A DNA stretch of 64,000 nucleotides, from NCBI GenBank assembly GCA_027682205.1, contig JAQDAD010000004.1:1-64000 (forward strand), written 5' to 3'. A model generated the notes under the pieces. It was not told the origin of the DNA, searched no databases, and was given only the letters and a program-made list of their open reading frames with translations. The position numbers and the translations under genes are program-made. This DNA is from Streptococcaceae bacterium AF54-32pH5A. GTDB lineage: Bacteria; Bacillota; Bacilli; Lactobacillales; Streptococcaceae. Within the stretch, counting starts at the first letter, position 1, and each line of letters begins with the position of its first letter. Shown in pieces: positions 25,832-39,178 of this stretch.

Positions 25832-26250
25832 TGCGTCAAAGCAATAAGAAATCATGTAAATATATATGCCGTCTTTGCATCATAATAATTGTATGTATTT
25901 TATGGCTTGGGTATCCGAGTGCACCTTTTAAAGATTTTATATTAGAAAATATTTTAGCTCCTCTATTCATTACTATTTTCACTTTATCGTGGACAAAATT
26001 TAGAACAGGAAAAAATTTTAGAGGAAAATTTGATTATTTCATTTGCGCATTCGGAATGTTTATTTTATTGATGTGTGTAATTGGACAGACGTATCAAGGC
26101 TTTAATTCAGAAGAAGCTATTTGGAATTTAGACAAAATAATATTAAATAATACTAACAAGATACTAACTTTGTTTTTTATTCCACTGGTAGTTGGTTATT
26201 TTACTGATCGTTTTGTTTTTGAGTTAGAAAAATTAGAATATAGTAAATAA
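25831..26250 (+). CDS. Unknown four-segment membrane protein inside the pur operon
   Basis: A 139-aa basic membrane protein with four hydrophobic stretches (about 14-32, 40-56, 69-90 and 112-130). It is coupled to purN through TAATG and ends 20 bases before purH. I recognise no family; a VanZ-like gene is known at this point in pneumococcus, but VanZ motifs are not evident here. The DNA is visibly more AT-rich than the pur genes on both sides, so it looks like a passenger acquired separately, yet placed so that the operon reads on. Confidence 0.7.
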   Translation: MRQSNKKSCKYICRLCIIIIVCILWLGYPSAPFKDFILENILAPLFITIFTLSWTKFRTGKNFRGKFDYFICAFGMFILLMCVIGQTYQGFNSEEAIWNLDKIILNNTNKILTLFFIPLVVGYFTDRFVFELEKLEYSK

Positions 26251-26270
26251 AATAGTAATAAGGAGAACAA

Positions 26271-27818
26271 ATGACTAAACGAGCACTTATTTCAGTCTCA
26301 GATAAAGCGGGCATTGTTGAATTTGCCCAAGAACTCAAAAAACTCGGTTGGGATATTATCTCGACAGGTGGGACAAAGGTTGCCCTTGATAATGCTGGGG
26401 TGGAGACCATTGCGATCGATGACGTGACTGGCTTCCCAGAGATGATGGACGGTCGTGTCAAGACCCTTCATCCAAATATCCACGGGGGGCTCCTCGCTCG
26501 TCGTGACCTCGATAGCCACCTAGAGGCTGCTAAGGATAATAAGATTGAATTGATTGACCTTGTGGTGGTCAATCTCTATCCTTTTAAGGAAACCATTCTC
26601 AAACCAGACGTAACTTACGCTGAAGCAGTTGAAAACATCGACATCGGTGGGCCATCTATGCTTCGTTCAGCAGCTAAAAATCATGCCAGCGTAACAGTTG
26701 TGGTAGACCCTGCGGACTATGATGTGGTGCTTAACGAATTGTCAGCCAACGGCAAAACGACTTATGAAACGCGTCAACGTTTAGCAGCTAAGGTTTTCCG
26801 TCACACAGCAGCTTATGATGCCTTGATTGCAGAATACTTCACAGCTCAAGTGGGTGAAGAAAAACCTGAAAAACTCACTTTAACCTATGACCTCAAGCAA
26901 GCTATGCGTTATGGTGAAAATCCTCAGCAGGATGCGGATTTCTACCAAAAAGCCTTGCCAACGGATTACTCCATCGCTTCAGCCAAACAGCTCAACGGTA
27001 AGGAATTGTCCTTCAACAACATCCGTGACGCGGATGCAGCCATTCGTATTATCCGTGACTTCAAAGACCGTCCAACCGTTGTGGCTCTCAAACACATGAA
27101 CCCTTGTGGAATCGGTCAGGCTGATGACATCGAGACTGCTTGGGACTACGCTTATGAGTCCGACCCAGTGTCTATCTTCGGTGGGATTGTCGTTCTCAAC
27201 CGTGAGGTGGATGCTGCGACAGCTGAGAAGATGCACGGTGTTTTCCTTGAAATCATCATCGCACCGAGCTATACGGATGAAGCGCTAGCCATTTTGACCA
27301 ACAAAAAGAAAAACTTGCGTATTCTTTCCTTGCCATTTGACGCTCAAGAGGCTAGTGAAGTGGAGGCAGAATACACAGGTGTTGTCGGTGGACTTCTGGT
27401 GCAAAACCAAGACGTGGTCAAAGAAAGCCCAGCTGACTGGCAAGTGGTGACCAAACGCCAGCCAACTGAGACAGAGGCGACTGCTCTTGAGTTCGCTTGG
27501 AAGGCTATCAAGTACGTCAAATCAAACGGTATCATCATCACCAACGACCACATGACGCTTGGTGTTGGCCCAGGTCAAACTAACCGTGTGGCTTCTGTTC
27601 GCATCGCCATTGACCAAGCCAAAGACCGCCTTGACGGTGCTGTCCTTGCTTCGGATGCCTTTTTCCCATTTGCGGATAATGTGGAAGAAATCGCCAAAGC
27701 AGGAATCAAGGCGATTATCCAGCCTGGTGGCTCTGTCCGTGACCAAGAATCCATCGAAGCTGCTGACAAATATGGATTGACCATGGTCTTCACAGGAGTG
27801 AGACATTTTAGACATTAA
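26271..27818 (+). CDS. purH: AICAR transformylase / IMP cyclohydrolase
   Basis: Bifunctional last enzyme of IMP synthesis. The N-terminal MGS-like cyclohydrolase domain has [13 protein letters not shown] and [13 protein letters not shown]; the transformylase domain has RYGENPQQ and the catalytic KHMNPCG. 515 aa, full length. SD AAGGAG. It ends the purC operon. Confidence 0.96.
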   Translation: MTKRALISVSDKAGIVEFAQELKKLGWDIISTGGTKVALDNAGVETIAIDDVTGFPEMMDGRVKTLHPNIHGGLLARRDLDSHLEAAKDNKIELIDLVVVNLYPFKETILKPDVTYAEAVENIDIGGPSMLRSAAKNHASVTVVVDPADYDVVLNELSANGKTTYETRQRLAAKVFRHTAAYDALIAEYFTAQVGEEKPEKLTLTYDLKQAMRYGENPQQDADFYQKALPTDYSIASAKQLNGKELSFNNIRDADAAIRIIRDFKDRPTVVALKHMNPCGIGQADDIETAWDYAYESDPVSIFGGIVVLNREVDAATAEKMHGVFLEIIIAPSYTDEALAILTNKKKNLRILSLPFDAQEASEVEAEYTGVVGGLLVQNQDVVKESPADWQVVTKRQPTETEATALEFAWKAIKYVKSNGIIITNDHMTLGVGPGQTNRVASVRIAIDQAKDRLDGAVLASDAFFPFADNVEEIAKAGIKAIIQPGGSVRDQESIEAADKYGLTMVFTGVRHFRH

Positions 27819-27824
27819 AAAAAC

Positions 27825-27857
27825 AAAAGGAAAGAAACTGTTTTCTTTCCTTTTTTT
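27825..27857 (+). terminator. Terminator after purH
   Basis: AAAAGGAAAGAAA pairs with TTTCTTTCCTTTT over a short loop, with a T-run. Confidence 0.85.
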
Positions 27858-27870
27858 GATTAAAAGGCAG

Positions 27871-27907
27871 AACGAAACGAGATTAAAACGAACGTTTGTG
27901 ATATAAT
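27871..27907 (+). promoter_or_regulatory. purD promoter with CGAAC boxes
   Basis: AACGAAACGAG and AAAACGAACGTTTGT (27886-27900) lie directly before a TATAAT (27902-27907) with no good -35. CGAACGTT is the PurBox-like core. A promoter lacking a -35 suggests activation, as PurR does in Lactococcus. Confidence 0.5.
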
Positions 27908-27939
27908 ATTAGTAAATAATTCGCAAAAGAGGTTGAGAA

Positions 27940-29202
27940 ATGAAGCTGTTAGTTGTCGGTTCGGGTGGTCGTGAACATGCCATTGCTAAGAAGTTGCTTG
28001 AGTCAAAAGACGTTAAAAAAGTCTTTGTAGCTCCTGGGAATGACGGAATGACTCTGGATGGTCTGGAATTGGTAAACATCTCTATTTCCGAACATTCTAA
28101 ATTGATTGAGTTTGCAAAAGCCAACGATATTGCTTGGTCCTTCATTGGGCCAGATGATGCCCTTGCTGCTGGGATTGTCGATGATTTTAACCAGGCAGGG
28201 CTTAAGGCTTTTGGTCCGACAAGATTGGCAGCGGAGCTGGAGTGGTCCAAGGATTTTGCTAAGGAAATCATGGTCAAATACGGCGTTCCGACAGCAGCCT
28301 ATGGCACATTTTCTGACTTTGAGGAAGCCAAGGCCTATATCGAAAAGCAGGGGGCTCCTATCGTGGTCAAGGCGGATGGTTTAGCCCTTGGGAAAGGTGT
28401 CGTGGTTGCAGAGACGGTTGAGCAAGCAGTAGAAGCCGCTCATGAGATGCTCTTGGACAATAAATTCGGTGACTCAGGTGCGCGTGTGGTTATTGAGGAA
28501 TTCCTCGACGGGGAAGAATTCTCTCTCTTTACCTTTGTCAATGGAGACAAGTTCTACATCATGCCAACAGCTCAGGACCACAAACGTGCCTACGATGGTG
28601 ACAAGGGTCCTAACACGGGTGGTATGGGTGCTTATGCGCCAGTTCCTCACTTGTCACAGAGTGTAGTTGATACAGCGGTTGACACCATTGTCAAGCCAGT
28701 CCTTGAAGGCATGATTCAGGAAGGTCGCCCTTATATGGGTGTCCTTTACGCGGGTCTTATCTTGACAGCTGATGGACCTAAAGTCATCGAGTTTAACGCT
28801 CGTTTCGGAGATCCTGAAACTCAGATTATCTTGCCTCGTCTGACATCTGACTTTGCACAAAATATCACTGACATTTTGGAAGGCAAAGAGCCAGCTATCA
28901 CTTGGACGGACAAGGGGGTGACTCTGGGTGTGGTTGTCGCATCCAAGGGCTATCCGCTAGACTATGAAAAAGGCGTTGAGTTGCCAGCTAAGACAGAAGG
29001 CGATATCATCACCTACTATGCCGGGGCTAAGTTTTCGGAAAATAGCAGAGCACTGCTCTCAAACGGAGGCCGTGTCTATATGCTCGTCACCACAGCAGAC
29101 ACCGTAAAAGAAGCCCAAAACACCATCTACAGCGAACTTAACAAACAAAACACAGAAGGCCTCTTTTACCGAACAGATATCGGAAGCAAGGCTATTCGAT
29201 AA
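27940..29202 (+). CDS. purD: GAR synthetase
   Basis: Joins phosphoribosylamine to glycine. An ATP-grasp enzyme of 420 aa starting KLLVVGSGGREHAIA, with PIVVKADGLALGKGV, EEFLDGEEFSLF, and the metal-binding EFNARFGDPETQ. Transcribed from its own promoter. Confidence 0.96.
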   Translation: MKLLVVGSGGREHAIAKKLLESKDVKKVFVAPGNDGMTLDGLELVNISISEHSKLIEFAKANDIAWSFIGPDDALAAGIVDDFNQAGLKAFGPTRLAAELEWSKDFAKEIMVKYGVPTAAYGTFSDFEEAKAYIEKQGAPIVVKADGLALGKGVVVAETVEQAVEAAHEMLLDNKFGDSGARVVIEEFLDGEEFSLFTFVNGDKFYIMPTAQDHKRAYDGDKGPNTGGMGAYAPVPHLSQSVVDTAVDTIVKPVLEGMIQEGRPYMGVLYAGLILTADGPKVIEFNARFGDPETQIILPRLTSDFAQNITDILEGKEPAITWTDKGVTLGVVVASKGYPLDYEKGVELPAKTEGDIITYYAGAKFSENSRALLSNGGRVYMLVTTADTVKEAQNTIYSELNKQNTEGLFYRTDIGSKAIR

Positions 29203-29278
29203 AGATATAAGAAAAGGCGACGAATTCGCCAAGTACGATAATGTCGTTTGATTTGCGAGCGAAAGCGAGCTAATATAG

Positions 29279-29416
29279 AACAATCACCGCCGTTGTGAAA
29301 GAACGATTGGATAATAATCCAATCGTTCAGGGAAATTGGAAGACCTTGGGCTTCCAATTTAGGCATGAGACACCTTTGGTGGCTGCTGCCGTCTCTCACA
29401 ACCTAAGGTGATTGTT
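29279..29416 (+). promoter_or_regulatory. Multi-stem structured RNA element before purE
   Basis: A closing stem AACAATCACC (29279-29288) / GGTGATTGTT (29407-29416) and an inner stem GTTGTGA (29292-29298) / TCACAAC (29396-29402) enclose three arms: a perfect 12-bp hairpin GAACGATTGGAT/ATCCAATCGTTC (29301-29328), a perfect 10-bp hairpin AAATTGGAAG/CTTCCAATTT (29333-29360) and a GAGAC/GTCTC arm (29367-29395). It ends 24 bases before purE. The layout resembles a junction-type cis-regulatory RNA, but I match no known class. It could also be a mobile hairpin repeat. Confidence 0.6.
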
Positions 29417-29440
29417 GAAAAAGAGGAAAAAGGAGAAGAA

Positions 29441-29929
29441 ATGAAACCAATTATTTCCATCATCATGGGCTCAAAATCCGACTGGGCAACCATGCAAAAA
29501 ACAGCAGCAATCCTAGACCGCTTCGGTGTATCCTACGAAAAGAAAGTTGTCTCTGCCCACCGCACACCAGATCTCATGTTCAGACATGCCGAAGAAGCAC
29601 GTAGCCACGGTATCAAGGTCATTATTGCAGGTGCTGGTGGCGCAGCCCATTTACCAGGTATGGTAGCAGCTAAAACAACCCTTCCTGTCATCGGTGTACC
29701 AGTTAAATCACGCGCACTTAGTGGCGTGGATTCGCTCTACTCTATCGTGCAGATGCCGGGCGGTGTGCCTGTTGCGACAATGGCTATCGGTGAGGCAGGT
29801 GCGACCAATGCTGCTCTCTTTGCCCTCCGTCTCCTCTCAGTAGAGGACCAAGCTATTGCGACAGCTTTGGCAGATTTTGCAGAAGAACAAGGAAAAATCG
29901 CAGAGGAGTCAACAAATGAGCTCATCTAA
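29441..29929 (+). CDS. purE: N5-CAIR mutase
   Basis: Moves the carboxyl group of N5-CAIR to give CAIR. The ATG at 29441, behind AAAGGAGAAG, gives 162 aa starting with [22 protein letters not shown] and [11 protein letters not shown] complete the active site. It overlaps purK by 14 bases, a standard pair. Confidence 0.95.
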   Translation: MKPIISIIMGSKSDWATMQKTAAILDRFGVSYEKKVVSAHRTPDLMFRHAEEARSHGIKVIIAGAGGAAHLPGMVAAKTTLPVIGVPVKSRALSGVDSLYSIVQMPGGVPVATMAIGEAGATNAALFALRLLSVEDQAIATALADFAEEQGKIAEESTNELI

Positions 29930-31007
29930 AACAATCGGAATTATCGGTGGTGGTCAGCTGGGTCAGATGATGGCTATTTCTGCCATTTATATGGGGCACA
30001 AGGTTATCGCGCTGGATCCTGCAGCGGATTGCCCAGCCTCTCGCGTGGCGGAGATCATCGTGGCTCCTTATAATGATGTGGATGCCCTCCGTCAGTTGGC
30101 TGAGCGTTGCGATGTTCTCACCTATGAATTTGAAAATGTCGATGCTGACGGTCTGGATGCGGTTATCAAGGATGGACAGCTCCCTCAAGGAACGGACCTG
30201 CTCCGCATTTCTCAAAATCGGATCTTTGAAAAGGATTTTCTCTCAAACAAGGCTCAAGTCACTGTGGCACCCTACAAGGTCGTGACTTCAAGCCAAGACT
30301 TGGCAGACATTGACCTATCTAAAAACTATGTCCTCAAGACGGCGACCGGTGGTTACGATGGCCATGGTCAAAAGGTTATTCGTTCAGAAGCAGACTTGGT
30401 AGAAGCCTATGCGTTAGCAGACTCAGCAGTCTGTGTCTTGGAAGAATTTGTCAATTTTGACCTTGAAATTTCTGTTATCGTATCAGGAAACGGCAAGGAT
30501 GTGACAGTTTTCCCAGTTCAGGAAAATATCCACCGTAACAACATTCTGTCTAAGACCATTGTCCCAGCTCGCATTTCAGAAAGTCTAGCGGAAAAAGCCA
30601 AAGCCATGGCTGTGCGAATTGCAGAACAACTGAACCTGTCTGGAACCCTTTGTGTGGAAATGTTTGCGACAGAGGATGACATCATCGTCAATGAAATTGC
30701 GCCACGCCCACACAATTCAGGGCACTACTCGATTGAAGCCTGCGACTTCTCGCAGTTTGACACTCATATTCTAGGAGTTCTGGGAGCACCATTACCAGCC
30801 ATCAAACTCCATGCCCCAGCTGTTATGCTTAATGTCCTCGGACAGCATGTCGAGGCCGCTGAAAAATATGTCACAGAAAATCCAAGCGCCCACCTCCACA
30901 TGTATGGTAAAATAGAAGCGAAGCACAACCGCAAGATGGGACATGTAACCTTGTTTAGTGATGCGCCGGATAGTGTGTCTGAGTTTGGTAAAGAGATTGA
31001 TTTTTAA
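29916..31007 (+). CDS. purK: N5-CAIR synthetase
   Basis: ATP-grasp enzyme that carboxylates AIR to N5-CAIR. The start at 29916 inside purE gives 363 aa: [12 protein letters not shown] (nucleotide-binding turn), [27 protein letters not shown] and [25 protein letters not shown] lies within purE. Confidence 0.95.
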   Translation: MSSSKTIGIIGGGQLGQMMAISAIYMGHKVIALDPAADCPASRVAEIIVAPYNDVDALRQLAERCDVLTYEFENVDADGLDAVIKDGQLPQGTDLLRISQNRIFEKDFLSNKAQVTVAPYKVVTSSQDLADIDLSKNYVLKTATGGYDGHGQKVIRSEADLVEAYALADSAVCVLEEFVNFDLEISVIVSGNGKDVTVFPVQENIHRNNILSKTIVPARISESLAEKAKAMAVRIAEQLNLSGTLCVEMFATEDDIIVNEIAPRPHNSGHYSIEACDFSQFDTHILGVLGAPLPAIKLHAPAVMLNVLGQHVEAAEKYVTENPSAHLHMYGKIEAKHNRKMGHVTLFSDAPDSVSEFGKEIDF

Positions 31008-31062
31008 AAGATGAGGAATTTCATAACAAAATATTTATCGAAATTTAAAAAGTGAGGAAACT

Positions 31063-32325
31063 ATGGTACAGATAGAAAAAACTATAAATTCTCTAGAAGA
31101 ATATACTGGATTTATTAATGAAATTTCGACAAAAACTCACAATGGGCAAAAAAAAACTATATTTTTTAGGGGAGAAAGTGGGTGTTATCCTAAAAGACTA
31201 CCGGGTATTTTTAGATCTGAGGAAAACAACAATATAGAGGTAGAGAAGCCAATGTTTAGGAAATTGGTGGAAGATGGGACTAAGGATTATTATTTTGAAA
31301 TTTTTCAGGAATTAGGATGGCCTATAACTTCTTTTGGAAGTAAATTATTTGAATGGATTGTTGAAGTTCAACATTATGGCGCAGTTACAAGTGTTCTAGA
31401 TGTTAGTACGAATGCATTAGTCGGTCTATTTTTTGCTTGTAGCGGGAATCAGAAAAGTGATGGTAAATTATATGTATATAGACCATTAACTGATGATGAA
31501 AAACAATATTTTGGACATACGATATCTATAATGACTGCATTGAATTTTATTCCTCGTTCTCAAATAGATGGGTTTATAGAGTTCCTAAGGGCTCTTATGT
31601 CGGAATTCCCTGAAGAAGAAAGGCCTATATTTTTCTCACGGAGTTTTACCATTACTGATATTATCCAGAAATTGACAGAGGAGTTTAATAGAAAGATTGT
31701 TTCAGCTAATATTGAAGAGTTTGGAGAAGACCGGTTTAAAATACCATTTAAGGTTCTTAATATAGAAAATATGGGAGGGGTTAAAACGATAACTGTTTCG
31801 GAAGACGAAGCAGAAGATCAAATCGTAAAATTTTTAGAGCCATTTTTACAAGATGATCCTTATTTAAATTATTTAGGCGGACAAGGAAAACAAAATTTAA
31901 AGATCGAACATTATCAAAAATATCTATTGTCCAATATAGAAAGATTGCTCACACCGTTTTTGGAGCAACTAAATCAGAACTCGGGTCGAAATGAAATTTT
32001 AAAGTTCCCGGTTGCAATTTTTGAAGACATTCAGAAAAGCTATATTGTAAAGCCTGCAAAGATAAATGAGAGAATAAAAAATCAAAGTGGTGCATTTATT
32101 ATTCCAGGGTATATTTCTTATAGAGGGATAAGTTTTGAGAATATGCAGGAAAAAATAGATGAATCAATACAACAATCAATTAAGTTAGAGTATGAATTGG
32201 TAATTCCAAAAGAAAAAAAACAAGAAATCCTTGAACAATTAAGAATATTTGGAATTGATGAGGGCTTTATTTATCCAGATATTGAACATATATCTAGAGT
32301 TATTTCTGAAAAATATAAAATATAA
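31063..32325 (+). CDS. FRG-domain protein, accessory
   Basis: A 420-aa soluble protein. Near the N-terminus it carries the FRG motif (IFFRGESG, about residues 29-36) and downstream VQHYGAVTSVLDVSTNALVGLFFAC with DGKLYVYRPL, the signature of the FRG domain family. The C-terminal half is not recognised. FRG proteins are scattered, often in defence or mobile regions, and their activity is mostly unknown. The gene sits between purK and purB in distinctly AT-rich DNA with Asn/Lys/Ile-rich codons, a sign of horizontal gain. It may be co-transcribed with purEK. Confidence 0.8.
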   Translation: MVQIEKTINSLEEYTGFINEISTKTHNGQKKTIFFRGESGCYPKRLPGIFRSEENNNIEVEKPMFRKLVEDGTKDYYFEIFQELGWPITSFGSKLFEWIVEVQHYGAVTSVLDVSTNALVGLFFACSGNQKSDGKLYVYRPLTDDEKQYFGHTISIMTALNFIPRSQIDGFIEFLRALMSEFPEEERPIFFSRSFTITDIIQKLTEEFNRKIVSANIEEFGEDRFKIPFKVLNIENMGGVKTITVSEDEAEDQIVKFLEPFLQDDPYLNYLGGQGKQNLKIEHYQKYLLSNIERLLTPFLEQLNQNSGRNEILKFPVAIFEDIQKSYIVKPAKINERIKNQSGAFIIPGYISYRGISFENMQEKIDESIQQSIKLEYELVIPKEKKQEILEQLRIFGIDEGFIYPDIEHISRVISEKYKI

Positions 32326-32349
32326 ATACTAGAAAGGAACAAGGGTACT

Positions 32350-32452
32350 CGTATTCACCAAAACTGAATACGGGCTACGGACTTGGTCAAAAAGATAGTT
32401 TTTCCTAGAAGCTGACACTTCTTCGTCTAAACTCCTATTTTGACTGTGTCCG
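32350..32452 (+). promoter_or_regulatory. Long nested hairpin leader before purB
   Basis: CGTATTC/GAATACG (32350-32372) is followed by an 75-nt imperfect hairpin built from nested pairs: CGGAC/GTCCG, GTCAAAA/TTTTGAC, AGTTT/AAACT and AGAAG/CTTCT, centred near 32414. It occupies most of the gap before purB. Four successive matched arms cannot be chance. Leader structure or hairpin repeat; class unknown. Confidence 0.6.
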
Positions 32453-32476
32453 CTTAACGCCCTTAATATCTTAATT

Positions 32477-33775
32477 ATGATCAACCGTTACTCTCGCCCT
32501 GAGATGGCGAACATTTGGAGTGAAGAAAATAAATACCGTGCTTGGCTTGAGGTGGAAATCTTGGCTGATGAAGCATGGGCTGAGTTGGGGGAAATCCCTA
32601 AGGAAGATGTGGCTTTGATTCGCGAGAAGGCGGACTTTGACATCGACCGTATTTTGGAGATTGAGCAAGAGACTCGTCACGATGTGGTTGCCTTTACACG
32701 TGCGGTTTCTGAGACTCTTGGTGAAGAGCGCAAGTGGGTTCACTATGGGTTGACTTCTACTGACGTGGTGGATACTGCCTACGGTTACCTCTACAAGCAG
32801 GCCAACGACATCATCCGTCGTGACCTTGAAAACTTCACCAACATCATCGCTGACAAGGCTAAGGAGCACAAGTTCACTATCATGATGGGTCGTACCCATG
32901 GTGTGCACGCTGAGCCAACGACCTTTGGTCTTAAATTGGCGACTTGGTACAGCGAAATGAAGCGCAATATCGAGCGTTTCGAGCATGCGGCTGCTGGTGT
33001 GGAAGCTGGTAAGATCTCTGGTGCGGTTGGGAACTTTGCCAACATCCCACCATTTGTAGAGCAATACGTCTGCGACAAGCTTGGTATCCGTGCTCAAGAA
33101 ATCTCTACACAGGTACTTCCTCGTGACCTCCACGCTGAGTACTTTGCAGTGCTAGCTAGCATTGCAACTTCTATCGAACGTATGGCAACGGAAATCCGTG
33201 GTCTGCAAAAGTCTGAGCAACGCGAAGTAGAAGAATTCTTTGCTAAAGGGCAAAAAGGTTCATCAGCAATGCCTCACAAACGCAATCCTATCGGTTCTGA
33301 AAACATGACAGGTTTGGCGCGTGTTATCCGTGGGCACATGGTGACAGCTTATGAGAATGTGGCTCTCTGGCACGAACGTGATATTTCTCACTCATCAGCT
33401 GAGCGCATCATCACACCAGATACGACCATTTTGATCGACTACATGCTCAACCGTTTTGGAAATATCGTCAAGAACTTGACGGTCTTCCCAGAAAATATGA
33501 TCCGCAATATGAACTCTACATTTGGTCTCATCTTCAGCCAACGTGCCATGCTTACTTTGATTGAAAAAGGCATGACGCGTGAGCAAGCTTACGACCTGGT
33601 TCAACCGAAAACAGCTTACTCTTGGGACAACCAAGTAGACTTTAAACCTCTTCTCGAAGCAGATCCAGAAGTAACTTCTCGCCTCACTCAAGATGAAATC
33701 GACGAAATCTTCAACCCTGCATACTACACCAAACGAGTGGATGATATCTTTGAACGTATCGGACTTGGTGACTAA
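32477..33775 (+). CDS. purB: Adenylosuccinate lyase
   Basis: Acts twice in purine synthesis, splitting SAICAR and adenylosuccinate. The 432-aa protein starts [24 protein letters not shown] holds the catalytic His, and [17 protein letters not shown] is the fumarase/aspartase-lyase signature with the catalytic Ser loop. No clear SD; the stem-loop leader ends 24 bases upstream. Confidence 0.96.
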   Translation: MINRYSRPEMANIWSEENKYRAWLEVEILADEAWAELGEIPKEDVALIREKADFDIDRILEIEQETRHDVVAFTRAVSETLGEERKWVHYGLTSTDVVDTAYGYLYKQANDIIRRDLENFTNIIADKAKEHKFTIMMGRTHGVHAEPTTFGLKLATWYSEMKRNIERFEHAAAGVEAGKISGAVGNFANIPPFVEQYVCDKLGIRAQEISTQVLPRDLHAEYFAVLASIATSIERMATEIRGLQKSEQREVEEFFAKGQKGSSAMPHKRNPIGSENMTGLARVIRGHMVTAYENVALWHERDISHSSAERIITPDTTILIDYMLNRFGNIVKNLTVFPENMIRNMNSTFGLIFSQRAMLTLIEKGMTREQAYDLVQPKTAYSWDNQVDFKPLLEADPEVTSRLTQDEIDEIFNPAYYTKRVDDIFERIGLGD

Positions 33776-33784
33776 TCATAAAAT

Positions 33785-33813
33785 AAAAAAGCGAGATTCA
33801 ATCTCGCTTTTTT
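33785..33813 (+). terminator. Terminator after purB
   Basis: GCGAGAT (33791-33797) with ATCTCGC (33801-33807), flanked by A- and T-runs; it may also serve the convergent strH. Confidence 0.88.
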
Positions 33814-33832
33814 GTATTCTTGTCGAAGGGGT

Positions 33833-37855
<4,023 letters not shown>

Positions 37856-37870
37856 CTATTATTATATTTT

Positions 37871-37886
37871 ATGATAACGTTTTCAC
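37871..37886 (-). promoter_or_regulatory. cre (CcpA) site and promoter of strH
   Basis: TGATAACGTTTTCA is a near-palindromic catabolite-responsive element. On the minus strand it falls between TTGTGA and TATAAT (spacing about 16), so CcpA binding would block the promoter. The rest of 37844-38114 shows only a short TCTCCTAGCA/TGCTCTAGCAGA-type repeat and AT-rich sequence. Confidence 0.65.
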
Positions 37887-38114
37887 AAAACTGTTTTTAT
37901 TTTATTATCTAAGATATAAAAAGTCAAGCGGCTTTATGAAAGAACTATAATAAATGGAGAAAATCATAAGATTAGGAAGCTGTTTCTCCTAGCAAATCTG
38001 CTCTAGCAGAAAATTTTTCTGACTATTTTACTTGTTTTTAGTAAAAACGCTACTAATTATAGATTTACCTTTTATCGTATGTTCATACTAAATAGTGCAT
38101 GCTATAATAGACAT

Positions 38115-38147
38115 AGAAAAACCCGAGTCTAAACTCAGGTTTTTCTT
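38115..38147. terminator. Terminator after the GntR regulator gene
   Basis: AGAAAAACC-GAGT pairs with ACTC-GGTTTTTCT; it overlaps the stop codon of the minus-strand regulator. Confidence 0.8.
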
Positions 38148-38862
38148 ATCGACCTCTATTACTTGAGATAAATTTAATCTTGTAGTAATCCGCTCGCTTA
38201 TAAGTTTCACTATAGGCAAGGACTTGGCCAGTGGCTTCTAGCTTGGTTGTTTTGGTTTGGAAGACAGTTGGGAATTGTGTATCGATTCCAAGTACAGAAG
38301 CAGCGTGCTCTGGTGTTGGAAAGGCGATCTCGTTGATTTCCTCAAAATGCTCATCAGTCATGTGAATGCGGTAATCCAGCTTGAAACGTTTATAGATAGA
38401 ACTATAATAGTCAAGATTTGGATAGTTGGCATTGATGTATTGCTCAGGAATATAAGAAGTGTGGTAGATATAGGTCACATCATTTGTTTGACGTGTCCGT
38501 TCAATCTTGTAGTAGAACTGGTCTCCACGCAAACCAAGTTTTTCCAAATATTCAAGCTTATTTCCACGTTCGATAGAAAGGACAGTTACCTTATCGTCTT
38601 TTGTTTCAAAAATTTCTACGTCTGAAAACTCAACGAGTTTGTGCTTACGAGCGCGTGAAACAAAAGTTCCTTTTCCTTGCTGGCGGACAATATAGCCATC
38701 TTTGGCAAGGTCGTTCAAAGCACGAACAACTGTGATAGAACTGACATCATACATGGCGATCAACTCTGCTTCAGTATAAAACTTGTCTCCACTCGCAAAT
38801 TGACCTGAAATGATTTTATTCTTGAGTTCGTCTTTAATATATTGGTATTTTGGAATAGCCAT
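38146..38862 (-). CDS. bgaR: GntR-family regulator of the bga locus (BgaR-like)
   Basis: A 238-aa regulator with an N-terminal winged helix (YQYIKDELKNKIISGQFASGDKFYTEAELIAMYDVSSITVVRALNDLAKDGYIVRQQGKGTF, in pieces) and a C-terminal UTRA-type effector domain, HutC subfamily. Divergent from bgaC and next to strH, the position of the pneumococcal repressor BgaR. Probably controls the bgaC-PTS operon, binding a phosphorylated sugar. Confidence 0.88.
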   Translation of the reverse strand: MAIPKYQYIKDELKNKIISGQFASGDKFYTEAELIAMYDVSSITVVRALNDLAKDGYIVRQQGKGTFVSRARKHKLVEFSDVEIFETKDDKVTVLSIERGNKLEYLEKLGLRGDQFYYKIERTRQTNDVTYIYHTSYIPEQYINANYPNLDYYSSIYKRFKLDYRIHMTDEHFEEINEIAFPTPEHAASVLGIDTQFPTVFQTKTTKLEATGQVLAYSETYKRADYYKIKFISSNRGR

Positions 38863-38967
38863 AATTGCACCTCAATTTTTTTCTTTCTCCTTCTTTGATT
38901 TTACCACAAACACAAAGAAAATAGTAGCATTTAGATGAAAAAATAACATAATACATTAAAAATATTA

Positions 38968-39013
38968 TTTTGCACATATATAAAAGTGTCAGCGAAACAG
39001 AGGTCGTGCAAAA
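38968..39013. promoter_or_regulatory. Spaced inverted repeat between bgaR and bgaC
   Basis: TTTTGCAC (38968-38975) and GTGCAAAA (39006-39013) are perfect inverted copies 30 bases apart in the divergent intergenic region; a related AATGCACGA lies in the bgaC promoter. Possible operator for the GntR regulator. Otherwise 38863-39178 is AT-rich spacer. Confidence 0.35.
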
Positions 39014-39099
39014 GCCCTCATCTTATGCTATTTTTTAGATAATTTTGGTAAAAAAGAAGTAAAAAAATAGAAAAATTTTAAATAATTTTCTAAAACCTA

Positions 39100-39128
39100 T
39101 TGACAAATGCACGAGATTTGATTATAGT
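39100..39128 (+). promoter_or_regulatory. bgaC promoter
   Basis: TTGACA (39100-39105), 17 bases, TATAGT (39123-39128). Confidence 0.8.
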
Positions 39129-39142
39129 TAATATTATAACAA

Positions 39143-39156
39143 ATGAAAGCGCAAAC
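39143..39156 (+). promoter_or_regulatory. cre site downstream of bgaC promoter
   Basis: ATGAAAGCGCAAAC fits the CcpA consensus (TGAAAGCG core) and lies in the 5' leader, a roadblock position for catabolite repression. Confidence 0.65.
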
Positions 39157-39178
39157 TTAATTTGTCAGAGGTAATAAC

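Noticed and set aside
29279..29416. T-box riboswitch before purE (GGTGGC...CCG resemblance)
   Set aside because: No proper AGGGTGGNACCGCG antiterminator and no stem I specifier loop; the gene is not amino-acid linked.
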